From NCBI RefSeq assembly GCF_015070375.1, contig NZ_JADCLL010000006.1, positions 124,001 to 188,000 of the forward strand: a stretch of DNA of 64,000 nt. Direction: 5' to 3'. Below the pieces are notes generated by a model, which was not told the origin of the DNA, ran no database searches, and worked only from the letters and a program-made list of their open reading frames with translations. Positions 1 to 8,960 of this stretch are shown in pieces; the stretch's first letter is position 1; each line of letters begins with the position of its first letter. The position numbers and the translations under genes are program-made. Source of the stretch: Nocardioides kribbensis. GTDB taxonomy: Bacteria; Actinomycetota; Actinomycetes; Propionibacteriales; Nocardioidaceae.

Positions 1-1151
1 ACGTCGTCGGGGTGCACGAGCTGCAGGTGCGCCACGTGGTGCCGCCCGGCGCGACGCAGGTCGTCGTCGAGGGCCTCGAAGGCGTCGAGCGCTTCGCGCA
101 CCCCGCGGTCGCCGATGCCGTGCACGTGCACCTGGAAGCCCTCGGCCGCGAGGGCCGCGACCGCCGCGGTGAGGGCGGCGGGGTCGAGGAAGGAGTGCCC
201 CGCGTTGTCGGTGGGGTGGCCGCACCGGTCGAGGTAGGGCGCGGTGAGGGAGGCCGAGCCGTTCTCCGCCACGCCGTCCTGCATGACCTTGACGCTCGTC
301 GCGCGGAAGCGGCCGTGGCTGTAGGCGGCGCGGCGGGCGACCAGGTCGGCGACCTGCTCGAGGCCGCGGTCGCGCTCCCACCACAGCGCGCCCACGACGT
401 GGGCGGTGAGCACCCCGCGCTGCGCCGCCCTCAGGTACGCCGGCCCCGGGTCGTCCATGCCGGCGTAGGCCCCGACGATCGCGTCCTGCCACCCGGTGAC
501 GCCCACCGAGTGCAGGTAGGACTGCCCTGCGAGGAGCGCCGCGTCGTACTCCGCCTCGGTGGTCGCCGGGGCGAGGTCGGCGACCAGCGCCATGGCCGCC
601 TCGTGGAGGGTGCCGGTGGGCCGGCCGTCGGCGTCGCGCTCGATGCGGCCGTGGGGCGGGTCGGGCGTCTCCGCGGTGATGCCGGCCAGCTCGAGGGCGC
701 GGGTGTTGACCCAGGCGCCGTGGTGGTCGCGGTTGGGCAGCAGCACCGGCCGGTCGGGCAGGACCGCGTCGAGGTCGGCGGCGGTCGGGGTGCCGCCGGG
801 GAAGGCGGCCATCGCCCAGCCCCCGCCGAGCACCCACGCGCGCTCGGGGTGGGCCGCGGCGTAGGCGGCGACCGCCGCGACGTAGCCCTCGCGCGTGCCG
901 ACGTCGGAGAGGTCGCAGCGCACCCGCTCGAGACCGCCCTGCACCGCGTGCACGTGGGCGTCGACGAACCCCGGGGCCAGCATCCCGCCGGCGAGGTCCA
1001 CCACCTGCTGGCCGGACTCCGGGCGCGGGCGGCCCTGCCCGGCGCGGCGTACGTCGGTCACGACGCCGTCGCGCACCACCACCGCGTCGACGGCGCCCAC
1101 GTGCTCGTGGCCGTCGAAGAGGCTCCCACCGGTGAACACCGTCGAGGTCAT
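1..1151 (-). CDS. YtcJ-type amidohydrolase, C-terminus beyond the window
   Basis: Metal-dependent hydrolase of the amidohydrolase superfamily, YtcJ/DUF6282-like subgroup; the substrate cannot be told from sequence. Translating the minus strand from ATG at 1151 gives about 383 uninterrupted residues before the left edge, so the last third of the protein is missing. The frame shows a beta-rich N-terminus, the HVH metal pair at residues 66-68 after a GFVDAH stretch, a VKVMQDG segment that would hold the metal-bridging lysine, and an HVHGIGDRG segment near residue 340. The gene diverges from the neighbouring aminotransferase across a 138-base gap. Its proximity to amine catabolism genes suggests, without proof, an amide or N-acyl amine substrate. 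Confidence 0.85.
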   Translation of the reverse strand, partial: MTSTVFTGGSLFDGHEHVGAVDAVVVRDGVVTDVRRAGQGRPRPESGQQVVDLAGGMLAPGFVDAHVHAVQGGLERVRCDLSDVGTREGYVAAVAAYAAAHPERAWVLGGGWAMAAFPGGTPTAADLDAVLPDRPVLLPNRDHHGAWVNTRALELAGITAETPDPPHGRIERDADGRPTGTLHEAAMALVADLAPATTEAEYDAALLAGQSYLHSVGVTGWQDAIVGAYAGMDDPGPAYLRAAQRGVLTAHVVGALWWERDRGLEQVADLVARRAAYSHGRFRATSVKVMQDGVAENGSASLTAPYLDRCGHPTDNAGHSFLDPAALTAAVAALAAEGFQVHVHGIGDRGVREALDAFEALDDDLRRAGRHHVAHLQLVHPDD

Positions 1152-1216
1152 GGCTGCAGTGAACCAGAGCCCCGGGCCGGTCGCGCCCTGACGCCCGACG
1201 GGCGGGATTCGACGGA

Positions 1217-1229
1217 TTCCGTCACGGAA
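1217..1229. promoter_or_regulatory. 13-bp inverted repeat, candidate operator
   Basis: TTCCGTcACGGAA is a perfect palindrome with a one-base centre in the divergent gap between the amidohydrolase and the aminotransferase. It lies about 25 bases upstream of the putative -35 of the aminotransferase. The binding protein is unknown. Confidence 0.35.
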
Positions 1230-1253
1230 ACCCGCTCACACCGTCGATTCCGC

Positions 1254-1283
1254 TTGCACACCTCCCCTCGGAGCGCGCACGAT
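1254..1283 (+). promoter_or_regulatory. Putative leaderless promoter of the aminotransferase
   Basis: A TTGCAC -35 (1254-1259) and CACGAT -10 (1278-1283) are separated by 18 bases. The -10 ends six bases before the ATG at 1290, so the transcript would begin at or next to the start codon. No Shine-Dalgarno sequence precedes this ATG. Confidence 0.4.
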
Positions 1284-1289
1284 GAGCGC

Positions 1290-2675
1290 ATGCTCCCTGA
1301 CTACGACCACCTCCAGAAGGCCGCCAAGGACCACCTCTGGATGCACTTCACGCGCCACGGGTCCTACGAGGCCGCCGACGTGCCGGTGATCGTGCGCGGG
1401 GAGGGCGTGCACCTCTACGACGCCCACGGCAAGCGCTACCTCGACGGCCTGGCCGGTCTCTTCGTCAGCCAGCTCGGTCACGGCCGCCGCGACCTGGCCG
1501 AGGCCGCGGCCACGCAGGCCGGCGAGCTGGCCTTCCACCCGCTGTGGTCCTACGCCCACCCGACCGCGATCCGGCTGGCCGAGCGGGTGGCGTCCTACGC
1601 GCCCGGCGACCTCAACCGGGTCTTCTTCACCACCGGCGGCGGCGAGGCGGTCGAGAGCGCCTGGAAGCTGGCCAAGAACTACTTCAAGCTCACCGGCCGC
1701 CCGATGAAGCACAAGGTCATCAGCCGCTCGATCGCCTACCACGGCACCACGCAGGGGGCGCTGTCGATCACGGGCCTGCCGCTGCTCAAGCAGCAGTTCG
1801 AGCCGCTGGTGCCCTCGACCTTCCGCGTGCCCAACACCAACGCCTACCGCGCCCCCGCCCACGCGCTGGGTCCCGGCGGCGACGACCTCGAGGCCTACGG
1901 CCTCTGGGCCGCGGACCAGATCGCGGTCGCGATCGAGAACGAGGGCCCCGACACGGTGGCCGCGGTCTTCCTCGAGCCGGTGCAGAACGCCGGCGGCTGC
2001 TTCCCGCCGCCGCCCGGCTACTTCCAGCGCGTGCGCGAGATCTGCGACCGGTACGACGTGCTCCTGGTCTCCGACGAGGTCATCTGCGCCTTCGGCCGCC
2101 TCGGCCACATGTTCGGGGCCGAGCGCTACGGCTACCAGCCCGACATCATCACCTGCGCCAAGGGCCTGACGTCGGGCTACTCCCCGCTCGGCGCGATGAT
2201 CGCCTCCGACCGGCTGATGGAGCCCTTCCTGCACGGCAGCGAGTGGTTCGCCCACGGCTACACCTTCGGCGGCCACCCGGTCTCCTGCGCGGTCGCGCTG
2301 GCCAACCTCGACGCCTTCGAGGAGGAGGGGGTGCTCGAGCACGTGCGCGCCAACGAGCCCGGCTTCCGCGCCACGCTGGAGCGGCTCAAGGACCTGCCCA
2401 TCGTCGGCGACGTGCGCGGCGACGGCTACTTCTACGGCATCGAGCTGGTCAAGGACCAGGCCACCAAGGAGTCCTTCGACGACGACGAGAGCGAGCGCCT
2501 GCTCTACGGCTTCGTCTCCAAGTCGCTCTACGCCGAGGGTCTCTACTGCCGCGCCGACGACCGCGGCGACCCCGTCATCCAGCTCGCGCCCCCGCTCGTC
2601 GCGACCCAGGAGCACTTCGACGAGATGGAGCAGATCCTGCGCACCGTGCTCGACAAGGCCTGGGCCCAGATCTGA
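1290..2675 (+). CDS. Class III (omega) aminotransferase, putrescine/diamine type
   Basis: PLP-dependent transaminase moving an amino group from a primary amine to a keto acid; cytoplasmic. The 461-residue length fits the family. It has a PLP phosphate-binding TGGGEA segment near residue 114, an EPVQNAGG and SDEVICAFGR region, and the Schiff-base lysine K291 in ITCAKGLTSGYSPLG. The closest families are putrescine-pyruvate (SpuC) and beta-alanine-pyruvate aminotransferases. It converges on the polyamine-type transporter/oxidase operon, which supports diamine breakdown. The start is the ATG at 1290 (MLPDYDHLQ); the same frame is open far upstream, but that part is antisense to the amidohydrolase. 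Substrate is an inference. Confidence 0.88.
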   Translation: MLPDYDHLQKAAKDHLWMHFTRHGSYEAADVPVIVRGEGVHLYDAHGKRYLDGLAGLFVSQLGHGRRDLAEAAATQAGELAFHPLWSYAHPTAIRLAERVASYAPGDLNRVFFTTGGGEAVESAWKLAKNYFKLTGRPMKHKVISRSIAYHGTTQGALSITGLPLLKQQFEPLVPSTFRVPNTNAYRAPAHALGPGGDDLEAYGLWAADQIAVAIENEGPDTVAAVFLEPVQNAGGCFPPPPGYFQRVREICDRYDVLLVSDEVICAFGRLGHMFGAERYGYQPDIITCAKGLTSGYSPLGAMIASDRLMEPFLHGSEWFAHGYTFGGHPVSCAVALANLDAFEEEGVLEHVRANEPGFRATLERLKDLPIVGDVRGDGYFYGIELVKDQATKESFDDDESERLLYGFVSKSLYAEGLYCRADDRGDPVIQLAPPLVATQEHFDEMEQILRTVLDKAWAQI

Positions 2676-2681
2676 GGCGAC

Positions 2682-2722
2682 GGCCCGCCGCTCGCCTCCG
2701 AGTGGCGACGGGGCGGCGGGCC
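2682..2722. terminator. Bidirectional hairpin between convergent genes
   Basis: A perfect 10-bp stem, GGCCCGCCGC (2682-2691) with GCGGCGGGCC (2713-2722), encloses a loop that can pair further (CGCC/GGCG). It fills the gap between the stops of the aminotransferase and the FAD oxidase. There is no U tract, as is common in actinobacteria. Confidence 0.6.
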
Positions 2723-4171
2723 TCAGGAGTCGAAGCCGAGACCCGCGCGGTCGAGGCCGCGCAGCCACAGGTTGCGCCGCCCGCCGCGCGCGTCGGCGCG
2801 CGCGAGTGACCAGCGGGTGAGGTTGATGCCCACCGAGCGGGCCGGCTCGGGCGGGAAGGGCAGCGGCTGCTCGCGCACCATGCGCAGCCGGGTGCGCTCG
2901 GTGTCGGCCCCCTCCAGCAGGTCGAGCACGACCTGGGCCCCGAAGCGGCTGGCGCCGACACCGAGACCGGTGTAGCCCAGCGCGTAGCCGACGCGACCCG
3001 ACACGGCCGTGCCGTAGAAGGCCGCGAAGCGGGTGCAGGTGTCGATCACCCCGCCCCAGCGGTGGGTGAAGCGCAGCCCCTCCAGCTGCGGGAAGGTCGC
3101 GAAGAAGTGCTCGGCCAGGAGGCCGTGGGTGCGCTCGCGCTGCTCCAGGGCGGCGTCGATGCGGCTGCCCCAGTGGTAGACGGCGTCGTAGCCGCCCCAC
3201 AGGATCCGGTCGTCGCGGGTGAGGCGGTAGTAGTGGAAGAGGTTGGCCCCGTCGCCGATCCCCTGCCGGCCCTCCCAGCCGATCGCGGCCTTCTGGGCGG
3301 GCGAGAGCGGCTCGGTCATCAGCACGTGGTCGTAGACCGGCACGCTCATCAGCCGCAGCCGCCGCAGCAGGGGCGGGAAGGCGTTGGTGGCCAGGGCCAC
3401 CCGTCCCGCACGCACCGCGCCGGGCCCGTCGGCGCCGCGCACCGTCAGGCGCACCCCGGCGCCGTCGCGCGCGAGACCGGTGACGCGGCTCTGCTCGCAG
3501 ACCTCGACCCCGGCGTCCAGGCAGGCCCGCCGCAGACCCCAGGCCAGCCGCGCGGGCTCGACGAGGGCGGTCGAGGTGGGGTCGTGCAGCGCCCCGAGGT
3601 AGGTCGGCGAGTCGACCAGCGCCCGGGTCTGCGCCGCGTCGAGCCAGCGTGCGTCCCCGCCGTGGGCCGCGACCTCGGCGGCCACCTCCCGCAGCTCGTC
3701 GACCTGGTGCGGCGCGGTGGCCACGGTCAGCTCCCCGCTGCGGCGCCAGTCGCAGTCGATGCCGAGCTCCGCGATGGTCGCGCCCATCTCCTCGAGGTTG
3801 GCCGCGCCGAGCCGGTCGAGCTGCGCCAGCTCCTCGGGCCAGCGCTCCAGGCCGTTGCCGAAGCCGTGGGTGAGGCTGGCCGCGGCAAAGCCACCGTTGC
3901 GCCCGCTGGCCTGGTCGCCGCAGGTGCCGGCCTCGAGCAGGAGCACCGAGCGGGAGGGGTCGCGGTGGCGGGCCAGCAGGGCGGTCCACAGCCCGGTGTA
4001 GCCGCCGCCCACCACGACCAGGTCGGCCTGGCGCTCGCCGGTCAGCGAGGCCGTCGGGCTCGGGCGCGCCGGGTCGTCGAGCCAGTAGGTGCGCGGCTCG
4101 GCGTACGCCAGGGAGGCCGCGGCGCCCGCGCGCGGGACGCGGCTGCGGCCCGACACGGAGGGGGCGCTCAC
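2723..4171 (-). CDS. FAD-dependent amine oxidoreductase (PuuB/DadA family)
   Basis: Flavoprotein of the D-amino-acid oxidase (DAO) superfamily that oxidises a C-N bond; gamma-glutamylputrescine oxidase-like proteins are the nearest recognisable relatives. 482 residues. The Rossmann motif GGGYTG is at residues 55-60, followed by SGRNGGF, a feature of this subgroup, and a C-terminal FAD-contact region with GYTGLGVGAS. It is the last gene of the transporter operon: its GTG start at 4171 overlaps the stop of the PotC-like permease (GTGA), which implies translational coupling. A paralogue sits at 8957-10333. Oxidation of a compound imported by the operon is the natural reading; the exact substrate is not visible. 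Confidence 0.85.
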   Translation of the reverse strand: MSAPSVSGRSRVPRAGAAASLAYAEPRTYWLDDPARPSPTASLTGERQADLVVVGGGYTGLWTALLARHRDPSRSVLLLEAGTCGDQASGRNGGFAAASLTHGFGNGLERWPEELAQLDRLGAANLEEMGATIAELGIDCDWRRSGELTVATAPHQVDELREVAAEVAAHGGDARWLDAAQTRALVDSPTYLGALHDPTSTALVEPARLAWGLRRACLDAGVEVCEQSRVTGLARDGAGVRLTVRGADGPGAVRAGRVALATNAFPPLLRRLRLMSVPVYDHVLMTEPLSPAQKAAIGWEGRQGIGDGANLFHYYRLTRDDRILWGGYDAVYHWGSRIDAALEQRERTHGLLAEHFFATFPQLEGLRFTHRWGGVIDTCTRFAAFYGTAVSGRVGYALGYTGLGVGASRFGAQVVLDLLEGADTERTRLRMVREQPLPFPPEPARSVGINLTRWSLARADARGGRRNLWLRGLDRAGLGFDS

Positions 4172-5010
4172 CGCGACAGCGCCCGCGAGCGGCGGCGGCT
4201 GCCGAGCTCGCCGACCAGCACGACGGCGATGGACAGCACGAACATCACGGTGCCGATGACGTTGACCTGCATCGGCACGCCGCGCTGGCTCGCGCCCCAC
4301 ACGTACATGGGGAAGGTCAGCTCGGTGCCGGCGTTGAGGTTGGTGACGATGAAGTCGTCGAAGGACAGCGAGAAGCTCAGCAGCGCCGCCCCGAGGATGC
4401 CGGGGAAGACCAGCGGCAGGGTGACGCGCCAGAAGGTCTGGGCCGGGGTGGCGTAGAGGTCCATGGCCGCCTGCTCCAGCGAGTCGTCCATGCCGGCCAG
4501 GCGCGAGCGCACGGTGACGACCACGAAGGACAGGCAGAACATGACGTGGGCGATGAGGATGGTCCAGAAGCCCAGCTGGCCGGAGAAGCCGGCGGCCACG
4601 AAGAGCGCCAGCAGCGAGGAGCCGAGCACGATCTCGGGCGCCGCCATCGGCAGGAAGATGAGCAGGTTCGAGGCCGAGCGGCCGCGGAAGTCGTGGCGCA
4701 CCAGCGCGAAGGCCGCGAGCGTCCCGAGCAGGGTGGCGCCGAGGGTGGCGAGCACCCCGATCCGGATCGACACCCACAGCGCGTCGCACATCGACTGGTC
4801 CTCGCAGACGTTCGCCCAGTTGTCGAGGGTGAAGGACTGGAAGGCGTAGACGTTGCGGGTGCCCTCGTTGAAGCTCATCAGCACCACGACCGCGATCGGC
4901 ACGAAGGTGTAGAGCAGCACCAGCAGGCCGAGCACCAGCACGAGGTGCTCGCGCAGCCACCGGCCCGCGGGCGGACGGGTCCCCCGCGCGGCCGGGCGCG
5001 CGGCGCTCAC
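4168..5010 (-). CDS. potC: Polyamine-type ABC transporter permease, PotC-like
   Basis: Inner-membrane permease of a type I ABC importer (MetI-like/BPD fold), 280 residues with about six hydrophobic segments, the first at residues 23-45. The EAA loop that contacts the ATPase is seen as LEQAAMDLYATPAQ at residues 178-191, close to the PotC/YdcV pattern. The GTG start at 5010 overlaps the stop of the PotB-like gene (GTGA), and its own stop overlaps the start of the FAD oxidase. The pairing with PotB-, PotA- and PotD-like genes is complete. Spermidine/putrescine specificity is inferred from family resemblance and context. Confidence 0.9.
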   Translation of the reverse strand: MSAARPAARGTRPPAGRWLREHLVLVLGLLVLLYTFVPIAVVVLMSFNEGTRNVYAFQSFTLDNWANVCEDQSMCDALWVSIRIGVLATLGATLLGTLAAFALVRHDFRGRSASNLLIFLPMAAPEIVLGSSLLALFVAAGFSGQLGFWTILIAHVMFCLSFVVVTVRSRLAGMDDSLEQAAMDLYATPAQTFWRVTLPLVFPGILGAALLSFSLSFDDFIVTNLNAGTELTFPMYVWGASQRGVPMQVNVIGTVMFVLSIAVVLVGELGSRRRSRALSR

Positions 5011-5938
5011 AGCAGCTCCTCCGTGCCGGCGCGGCGCACGTAGACCAGCACCAGCGCCACGATCAGCACCATGAGCACCATCGACAGCGCGGCCGCCGAG
5101 GGGTAGTCGCCCGCGTCGGTGAACTGGCTCTGGATGACGCTGCCGATGACGCGCTGGTTGGGGCTGCCCAGCAGCTGGGCGTTGATGTAGTCGCCCGCGG
5201 CCGGGATGAAGGTGAGCAGCGTGCCCGACACGACGCCGGGCAGCGACAGCGGCCAGGTGACCTTGAGGAAGCCGACCGCCGGGTGCGCGTAGAGGTCGGA
5301 GGAGGCCTCGATCAGCCGGGGGTCGATCTTGTCGATGCTGGCGTAGAGCGGCAGCACCATGAAGGGCAGGAAGTTGTAGGCCAGCCCCGCCACCACCGCG
5401 ACCGGCGTGGCCAGCAGCCGGCCGTCATCGCCGAGCAGGTGGAGGAACTGCAGCGTGTCGACGACGTAGCCGTCGTCGGCGAGGATCAGCTTCCACGACA
5501 GGGTGCGCAGCAGGAAGCTGGTGAAGAACGGCGCGATGACCAGCACCAGCATGAGGTTCTTCCACCGCCCGGCCCTGAAGGCGATCGCGTAGGCGAGCAC
5601 GTAGCCCAGCACCAGGCAGATCAGCGTGGCGGCGGCGCCGTACGCCAGGGCGCGCAGCAGCGGCGTCCAGTACTCCTGGACGGCGTCGACGTAGTTGCCG
5701 AAGGCGTAGGTCATCTCGTAGCCGCGGAAGTCCGACCCGCTGGGGTCGTAGAGGCTGGTGGCGGCCAGCGAGTAGAACGGCACGACGAAGAACAGGGCCA
5801 GCCAGACGGCGGCCGGCAGGAGCAGCAGGTAGCCCGTGAGGCCCCGCTTGCGGCCGGTGTCCGGCTCGGCGTCGGCGAGGTCGGTCGACGGTGGCGGCGC
5901 GTCGGGCGGCGCCAGGGTCGGGGTGGTCGGGGGCGCCA

Positions 5939-5939
<1 letters not shown>
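5007..5939 (-). CDS. potB: Polyamine-type ABC transporter permease, PotB-like
   Basis: Second membrane subunit of the importer, 310 residues. A proline-rich cytoplasmic N-terminus is followed by about six membrane segments, starting near residue 36 (YLLLLPAAVWLALFF). An EAA loop, LIEASSDLYAHPAVGF, lies around residue 220. I chose the ATG at 5939 (MAPPTTPT), which shares its A with the TGA stop of the ATPase gene (TGATG). The frame is open 25 codons further, but that Arg-rich stretch lies inside the ATPase gene. It forms the translocation pore with the PotC-like subunit. Confidence 0.9.
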
Positions 5940-7124
<1,185 letters not shown>

Positions 7125-7141
<17 letters not shown>

Positions 7142-8315
7142 CGGCCCACTCCCCTTCGTACTGCGCGGTCTGCTGGTCGTCGAGCGGCATGAAGTCGAAG
7201 GTCGCGGCGAGGGCCTCGTCGTCGGGGAAGATCAGCTTGTTGTCGACGAGGCTGGGATCGATCTTCTCCATCTCCTCGCGGGCGCCCTCGACGGGGCAGA
7301 TGTAGTTGACCCAGGAGGCGAGCTTCGCCGCCACGGCCGGCTCGTAGTAGTAGTCGATCCACGCCTCGGCGTTGGCGGTGTGGGTGGCGAGGTTGGGCAC
7401 GATCATGTTGTCGCTCCACAGCGCCAGCCCCTCCTCCGGCGTCACGAACTTGATGTCGGGGTTGTCGAACTGCAGCTGGATGACGTCGCCCGACCAGGCC
7501 TCGCAGGCCACGACGTTGCCCGCGGCGAGGTCCTGGACGTACTCGTTGCCGGTGAAGGAGCGCACGTGGCCGTCGGCCACGACCTGGCGCAGCCGGTCGA
7601 TGGCGTCGGCCCACTCGTCGTCGTCGAAGTCGCCCGGGTCGGCCCCGGTGACCTTGAGCATGAAGGCCATCGTGTCGCGCATCTCCGAGAGCAGGCTGAT
7701 GCGGCCCTTGAGGTCGGGACGGGTGAGGAGCTCCTCGAAGCTGCCGACGGCGTCGGTCCTGCTCGAGTCGTAGGCGATGCCGGTCAGGCCGGTCTGCCAC
7801 GGCGCGTGGTACCGCAGCTCGGGGTCCCACTGCACGCCGCGCAGGGGCTCGATGAGGTTGGCGTGCAGGTTCGGCACGCGGTCGGGGTCGAGGGGCTGGA
7901 TCCAGCCCAGACCGATCATGCGCGCCGCCATCCAGTCGGTCAGCATGATCAGGTCGCGGTCGATGGGCTCGCACGTGCCGAGCTGGTTGCGGACCTTGGC
8001 GTAGAACTCGGCGTTGTCGTTGACGTCGTCGGTGTAGTCGACCGTGATCCCGGTGCGCTCGGTGAACCCCATGAACGTGCCGTTCTTGTTGTTGCGGGGG
8101 TCGATGTACTGCGGCCAGTTGGAGATGACGAGCGAGCGGTCGCTCCCGGAGCGGTCGGCGGCGCGGCAGCTGGCGGGATCCTGGGCGGCGCCGGCGACCT
8201 CGAAGACGGGCAGCTTGAGCGCGGCGAGGCTGGCTCCGCCGAGGGCGAGCGCGCCGCCGCCGCGCAGGAGGGAGCGGCGACTGAGGCCGGTGGGTCGGTG
8301 GGACGGGACGCTCAC
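7125..8315 (-). CDS. potD: Polyamine-type ABC transporter substrate-binding protein, Tat-exported, PotD-like
   Basis: Extracytoplasmic solute receptor, 396 residues. It begins with a Tat-type signal: SRRSLL at residues 12-17, then a Gly/Ala-rich hydrophobic stretch. No lipobox cysteine is visible, so it may be released or held by the signal. Family features include VISNWPQYIDP at the mature N-terminus (compare the WxxYI of PotD/PotF), APWQTGLTGIAYD and a C-terminal NYICPVEGA region. The GTG start at 8315 is preceded by GGAAGGAG at good spacing. It is the first gene of the five-gene operon and is divergent from the Lrp regulator. Ligand identity (putrescine, spermidine or another amine) is inferred. 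Confidence 0.9.
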
Positions 8316-8359
8316 GACACTCCTTCCGGGGCACGGGCTGGCACGAGAGCAAGTGCTCG

Positions 8360-8389
8360 GATCGTGCCACGATCACCCCGGGTCGACAA
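8360..8389 (-). promoter_or_regulatory. Promoter of the potDABC operon with overlapping inverted repeat
   Basis: On the minus strand TTGTCG (8389-8384) and CACGAT (8366-8361) are separated by 17 bases, with a predicted transcript start near 8354 and a leader of about 39 bases. GATCGTgccACGATC (8360-8374) is a palindrome that overlaps the -10 and could be a repressor site. Confidence 0.5.
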
Positions 8390-8418
8390 GCGATCCGGTC
8401 GAGACGAAACCTTCCCGC

Positions 8419-8430
8419 AACGAAATCGTT
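8419..8430. promoter_or_regulatory. AACGA-N2-TCGTT palindrome, candidate operator
   Basis: AACGAaaTCGTT lies between the divergent potD and Lrp promoters. A nearly identical site, with the flanking GC and TTC also shared, occurs at 11986-11997 upstream of the SBP56 gene. Placement upstream of both promoters suits an Lrp-type or other dimeric regulator; this is an inference. Confidence 0.4.
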
Positions 8431-8474
8431 CGTCAAACCCCCCGCCATGCGTCCGAGAGCACCCCGCGAGGCGG

Positions 8475-8480
8475 TACCTT
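8475..8480 (+). promoter_or_regulatory. -10 element of the leaderless Lrp gene
   Basis: TACCTT ends six bases before the ATG at 8487, and no ribosome binding site precedes the ATG. The arrangement matches seven other genes in this window. Confidence 0.4.
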
Positions 8481-8486
8481 GCGGGC

Positions 8487-8960
8487 ATGAGTCGCAAGCC
8501 CGGACGTCCCACGACCCACCTCGACGACGTCTCCAAGGCCATCATCGAGCAGCTGCAGCAGGACGGCCGGCGCTCCTACGCCGCGATCGGCAAGGTCGTC
8601 GGCCTCTCGGAGGCCGCCGTGCGCCAGCGGGTCCAGCGACTCACCGAGAGCGGCGTCATCCAGGTCGTCGCGGTCACCGACCCGCTGCAGCTGGGCTTCG
8701 CGCGCCAGGCGATGGTCGGCATCAAGGCCACGGGCCCGCTCGAGCCGCTGGCCGACACCCTGGCCGAGATGCCGGAGGTCGACTACGTCGTCATCACGGC
8801 CGGGTCCTACGACCTGCTGGTGGAGGCCGTCTGCGAGTCCGACGAGCACCTGTTGGAGCTGCTCTCGACGCGCATCCGCACCATCCCCGGCGTCGTGGCC
8901 ACGGAGACCTTCATGTACCTCGAGCTGCGCAAGCAGACCTACTCCTGGGGTGTGCGCTGA
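8487..8960 (+). CDS. Lrp/AsnC family transcriptional regulator
   Basis: DNA-binding regulator of 157 residues. The N-terminal helix-turn-helix spans about residues 28-52 (SYAAIGKVVGLSEAAVRQRV), followed by a RAM ligand-binding/oligomerisation domain (about 75-150) ending in TFMYLELRKQTYSWG. The N-terminal SRKPGRP is a basic extension. It is divergent from potD and overlaps the next FAD oxidase gene, so it very likely senses an amine or amino acid and controls the transporter and oxidase genes. The ATG at 8487 has no Shine-Dalgarno but a -10 six bases upstream. Target and ligand are inferred from position. Confidence 0.9.
   Translation: MSRKPGRPTTHLDDVSKAIIEQLQQDGRRSYAAIGKVVGLSEAAVRQRVQRLTESGVIQVVAVTDPLQLGFARQAMVGIKATGPLEPLADTLAEMPEVDYVVITAGSYDLLVEAVCESDEHLLELLSTRIRTIPGVVATETFMYLELRKQTYSWGVR

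Noticed and set aside
12-1289. Open frame in phase with and upstream of the aminotransferase start
   Set aside because: It is antisense to the amidohydrolase, which has clear metal-binding motifs; the aminotransferase fold starts at 1290.
1236-3989. Minus-strand 917-codon open frame covering the aminotransferase
   Set aside because: It is the antisense shadow of the PLP enzyme and continues into an alternative frame of the FAD oxidase; no domain is recognisable.
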